Shown here piece by piece: positions 31,988-33,409 of a stretch of DNA of 33,409 nucleotides (position 1 is the first letter of the stretch; the number at the start of each line of letters is the position of its first letter). The position numbers and the translations under genes were made by a program. Source of the stretch: Dehalococcoidia bacterium. GTDB lineage: Bacteria; Chloroflexota; Dehalococcoidia; GIF9; AB-539-J10. Location: contig JALNYR010000007.1 in NCBI GenBank assembly GCA_023229725.1, positions 1 to 33,409 on the forward strand. The letters are read 5' to 3'. The notes beneath the pieces were generated by a model, which saw only the letters and a program-made list of their open reading frames with translations, was not told where the DNA came from and ran no database searches.

Positions 31988-33223
31988 ATGACGAATCGCG
32001 TGGCAATCACCAGCACCGAGCCGGGAGGCGTGGAGCACGCCGTACGTGAGGCTGTGCGCCTCGCGGGAGGATTCGGTGAACTCATCGGTCCTACCAGCCG
32101 CGTGCTCATCAAGCCCAACCAGTGCAAGCCCTCGCCGCGCCACTCCGGCTGTATGGCCGACGGCGACGTTGTGGAGGCCGTGGCGAAGCTGGTGCTGGAG
32201 CGCCGGCCGAAGTCGGTCGTCATCGGCGACGGCGCCATCGCCGGGTACGATTTCGGTGGCTTCAGCACGCAGGAGTCGTTTGACTCGTCCGGCGTGACCG
32301 AAGTCGCGAAGCGCCTCGGCATCGAACTGCGCAACCTGACCACGGACATTCCCGTCGAAGTCTCCATACCGAATGCGCTCATCATGGACCGCGTTCGCAT
32401 TGCGAAGACGGCGCTGGATAGCGACGTCATCATCAGCATCCCGGTGCTCAAGAGCCACATCCGCACGCACGCCACGCTCTCGCTCAAGAACATGAAGGGC
32501 GTGATGCCCGGCGTGGAGAAGCGCAAGACCCATCGCCTGGGCCTGGACATGGCCATCGTGGACCTGTGCACGGTGGTGCGACCGTCGTACGCCGTGGTGG
32601 ATGCCACCGTGGGCATGGAAGGGGTATGGCAGTACCCGCAGGATACGCGGAAGATGGGGCTCATCGTGGCGGGCAGCGACGCGCTCTACGTGGACGTCGT
32701 CGGCGCGGCGCTCATGGGGATTGACACCGCACAGATCATGCACCTCCAGTACATGGCGCAGAAGGAAGGCAAGCGGGCCGCCATCGACGCCGTCGAAGTC
32801 GTCGGCGAGCGTATCGCGGACCACCGCCAGGTCTTCAAGACGGGATTCGATGTCTTCCGCGGTCGCTACCCTGAAGTGTGCTTCGTCCAGGGCGAGTCCG
32901 CGTGCAGCGGCTGCACGAACGAACTGGTGAGCGCCATCACGTACATGAAGCAGGCCGGCTACGGCGAGCAGATGAAGGGCCTGACGGTCGTCATCGGCAA
33001 CGCGGCGGACGTGCGCGCCGAAGGCAAAGTGGTGGCCCTGGGCAAGTGCTCGGCCGGGGTCAAAGGGGTTGACGCTCACGTGCCGGGCTGCCCGCCCAAG
33101 GAGGACGAGATGGTCCGCGTGCTGTGCGAGACGTGCGGCGTGGACCCGCGCAAGGTAAGAGAGACGATGGCCGGCGAACGCAAGAAGCTCTGGGATTCTT
33201 CGAGCGGCGCTCTGCAGCGATAA
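31988..33223 (+). CDS. DUF362-domain protein with a C-terminal NuoB-like cysteine motif
   Basis: A 411-residue protein. Residues 1-290 form the DUF362 domain: RVLIKPNQC, VVIGDGAIAGYD, DVIISIPVLKSHIRTHATLSLKNMKGVMPG and a long YAVVDATVGMEG stretch. The C-terminal ~110 residues hold C306-x2-C309 (ACSGCTNEL), C354 (GKCSAG), C368 in VDAHVPGCPP, then C380-x2-C383. The CxxC-GxC-VPGCPP order recalls the [4Fe-4S] site of NuoB and NiFe-hydrogenase small subunits. DUF362 proteins often carry ferredoxin domains and their reaction is not established. ATG 31988 follows GGAGGGAG. An alcohol dehydrogenase starts 21 bp downstream and may share the operon. A redox role is inference. Confidence 0.8.
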   Translation: MTNRVAITSTEPGGVEHAVREAVRLAGGFGELIGPTSRVLIKPNQCKPSPRHSGCMADGDVVEAVAKLVLERRPKSVVIGDGAIAGYDFGGFSTQESFDSSGVTEVAKRLGIELRNLTTDIPVEVSIPNALIMDRVRIAKTALDSDVIISIPVLKSHIRTHATLSLKNMKGVMPGVEKRKTHRLGLDMAIVDLCTVVRPSYAVVDATVGMEGVWQYPQDTRKMGLIVAGSDALYVDVVGAALMGIDTAQIMHLQYMAQKEGKRAAIDAVEVVGERIADHRQVFKTGFDVFRGRYPEVCFVQGESACSGCTNELVSAITYMKQAGYGEQMKGLTVVIGNAADVRAEGKVVALGKCSAGVKGVDAHVPGCPPKEDEMVRVLCETCGVDPRKVRETMAGERKKLWDSSSGALQR

Positions 33224-33244
33224 GTCACGAGAACTGGAGGATGA

Positions 33245-33409
33245 ATGAAAGCAGCCTACTACGAGGGTAACAAGAGGTTCTCAGTCGGCGAGTCGAAGAT
33301 AGTGCCGCCCGGGCCCGGACAGGTCCGCATGAAGGTGGCGTACGCCGGCATCTGCGGCACGGACGTTCACATCTTCCTCGGGCACATGGACCACCGGTTG
33401 AAGCCGCCC
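33245..33409 (+). CDS. Zinc-type alcohol dehydrogenase (MDR family), N-terminal fragment
   Basis: The first 55 codons of a medium-chain dehydrogenase, cut by the window end. MKAAYYEGNKRFSV is the typical start, followed by PGPGQVRMKVAYAGICGTDVHIFLGH, which carries the catalytic-zinc Cys (CGTD) and the GroES-like fold. It follows the DUF362 gene by 21 bp with GGAGG before the start and is probably co-transcribed. An ATG at 33241 is in another frame and is not used. Members act on alcohols, polyols or L-threonine; this one cannot be named. Confidence 0.88.
   Translation, partial: MKAAYYEGNKRFSVGESKIVPPGPGQVRMKVAYAGICGTDVHIFLGHMDHRLKPP

Noticed and set aside
31877..33079. 400-residue minus-strand reading frame opposite the DUF362 gene
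   Set aside because: It is the GC-rich antisense shadow: His/Asp/Arg-rich, no domain recognised, while the plus frame has a clear family match, promoter and ribosome-binding site.

Overview
The window is a dense, GC-rich bacterial chromosome segment with short intergenic gaps, many 4-bp ATGA start/stop overlaps and GTG/TTG starts. It carries a DnaB-DnaD-DnaC-like replication block, a HolB-PSP1 pair, a four-subunit ferredoxin-dependent 2-oxoacid oxidoreductase, a DUF362 protein and short palindromic repeats. Together these suggest an uncultured anaerobic or facultative Chloroflexota bacterium, perhaps Dehalococcoidia. That placement is inference from gene content, since no rRNA is present. No rRNA, tRNA, prophage, transposase or CRISPR array was seen.

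Layout. 1-3.2 kb: end of dnaB, a dnaD-like gene, a helicase-loader gene with two AAA+ domains in tandem, and a degenerate PlsY-like membrane protein. 3.2-6.7 kb: DedA (minus strand), a GT4 glycosyltransferase, an SDR oxidoreductase and an HNH protein. 6.7-10.1 kb: minus-strand lysA-holB-psp1 operon. 10.3-14.3 kb: 3-hydroxyacyl-CoA dehydrogenase, then a gamma-delta-alpha-beta 2-oxoacid:ferredoxin oxidoreductase operon. 14.36-15.38 kb: a hicAB toxin-antitoxin pair and a tandem pair of REPIN-like palindromic elements, bracketed by two near-identical 28-nt palindromes. 15.4-16.6 kb: an aspartate-family aminotransferase. 16.9-26.0 kb: a surface-polysaccharide locus with one plus-strand glycosyltransferase facing a minus-strand operon gmd-per-formyltransferase-wzx-GT4-GT-C. 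26.2-29.2 kb: a GntR/FCD regulator with a clear promoter and double operator, converging on sucCD. 29.4-33.4 kb: a DsrE-like protein, a DUF3795 protein, a VOC protein, a frameshifted D-2-hydroxyacid dehydrogenase, a DUF362 protein with a NuoB-like cysteine pattern, and the start of a zinc-type alcohol dehydrogenase.

How the genes work together. The polysaccharide operon reads as a pathway from GDP-mannose to GDP-4-keto-6-deoxymannose (Gmd), GDP-perosamine (Per) and GDP-N-formylperosamine (formyltransferase), followed by sugar transfer (GT4), lipid-linked export (Wzx) and a GT-C-type membrane enzyme. The oxidoreductase, 3-hydroxyacyl-CoA dehydrogenase and succinyl-CoA synthetase fit CoA-ester and ferredoxin-based carbon metabolism. 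Several promoters of the TTGACA-N17/18-TAnnnT type can be read directly. Two genes (lysA and dedA) have a -10 box so close to the start codon that their transcripts would be leaderless.
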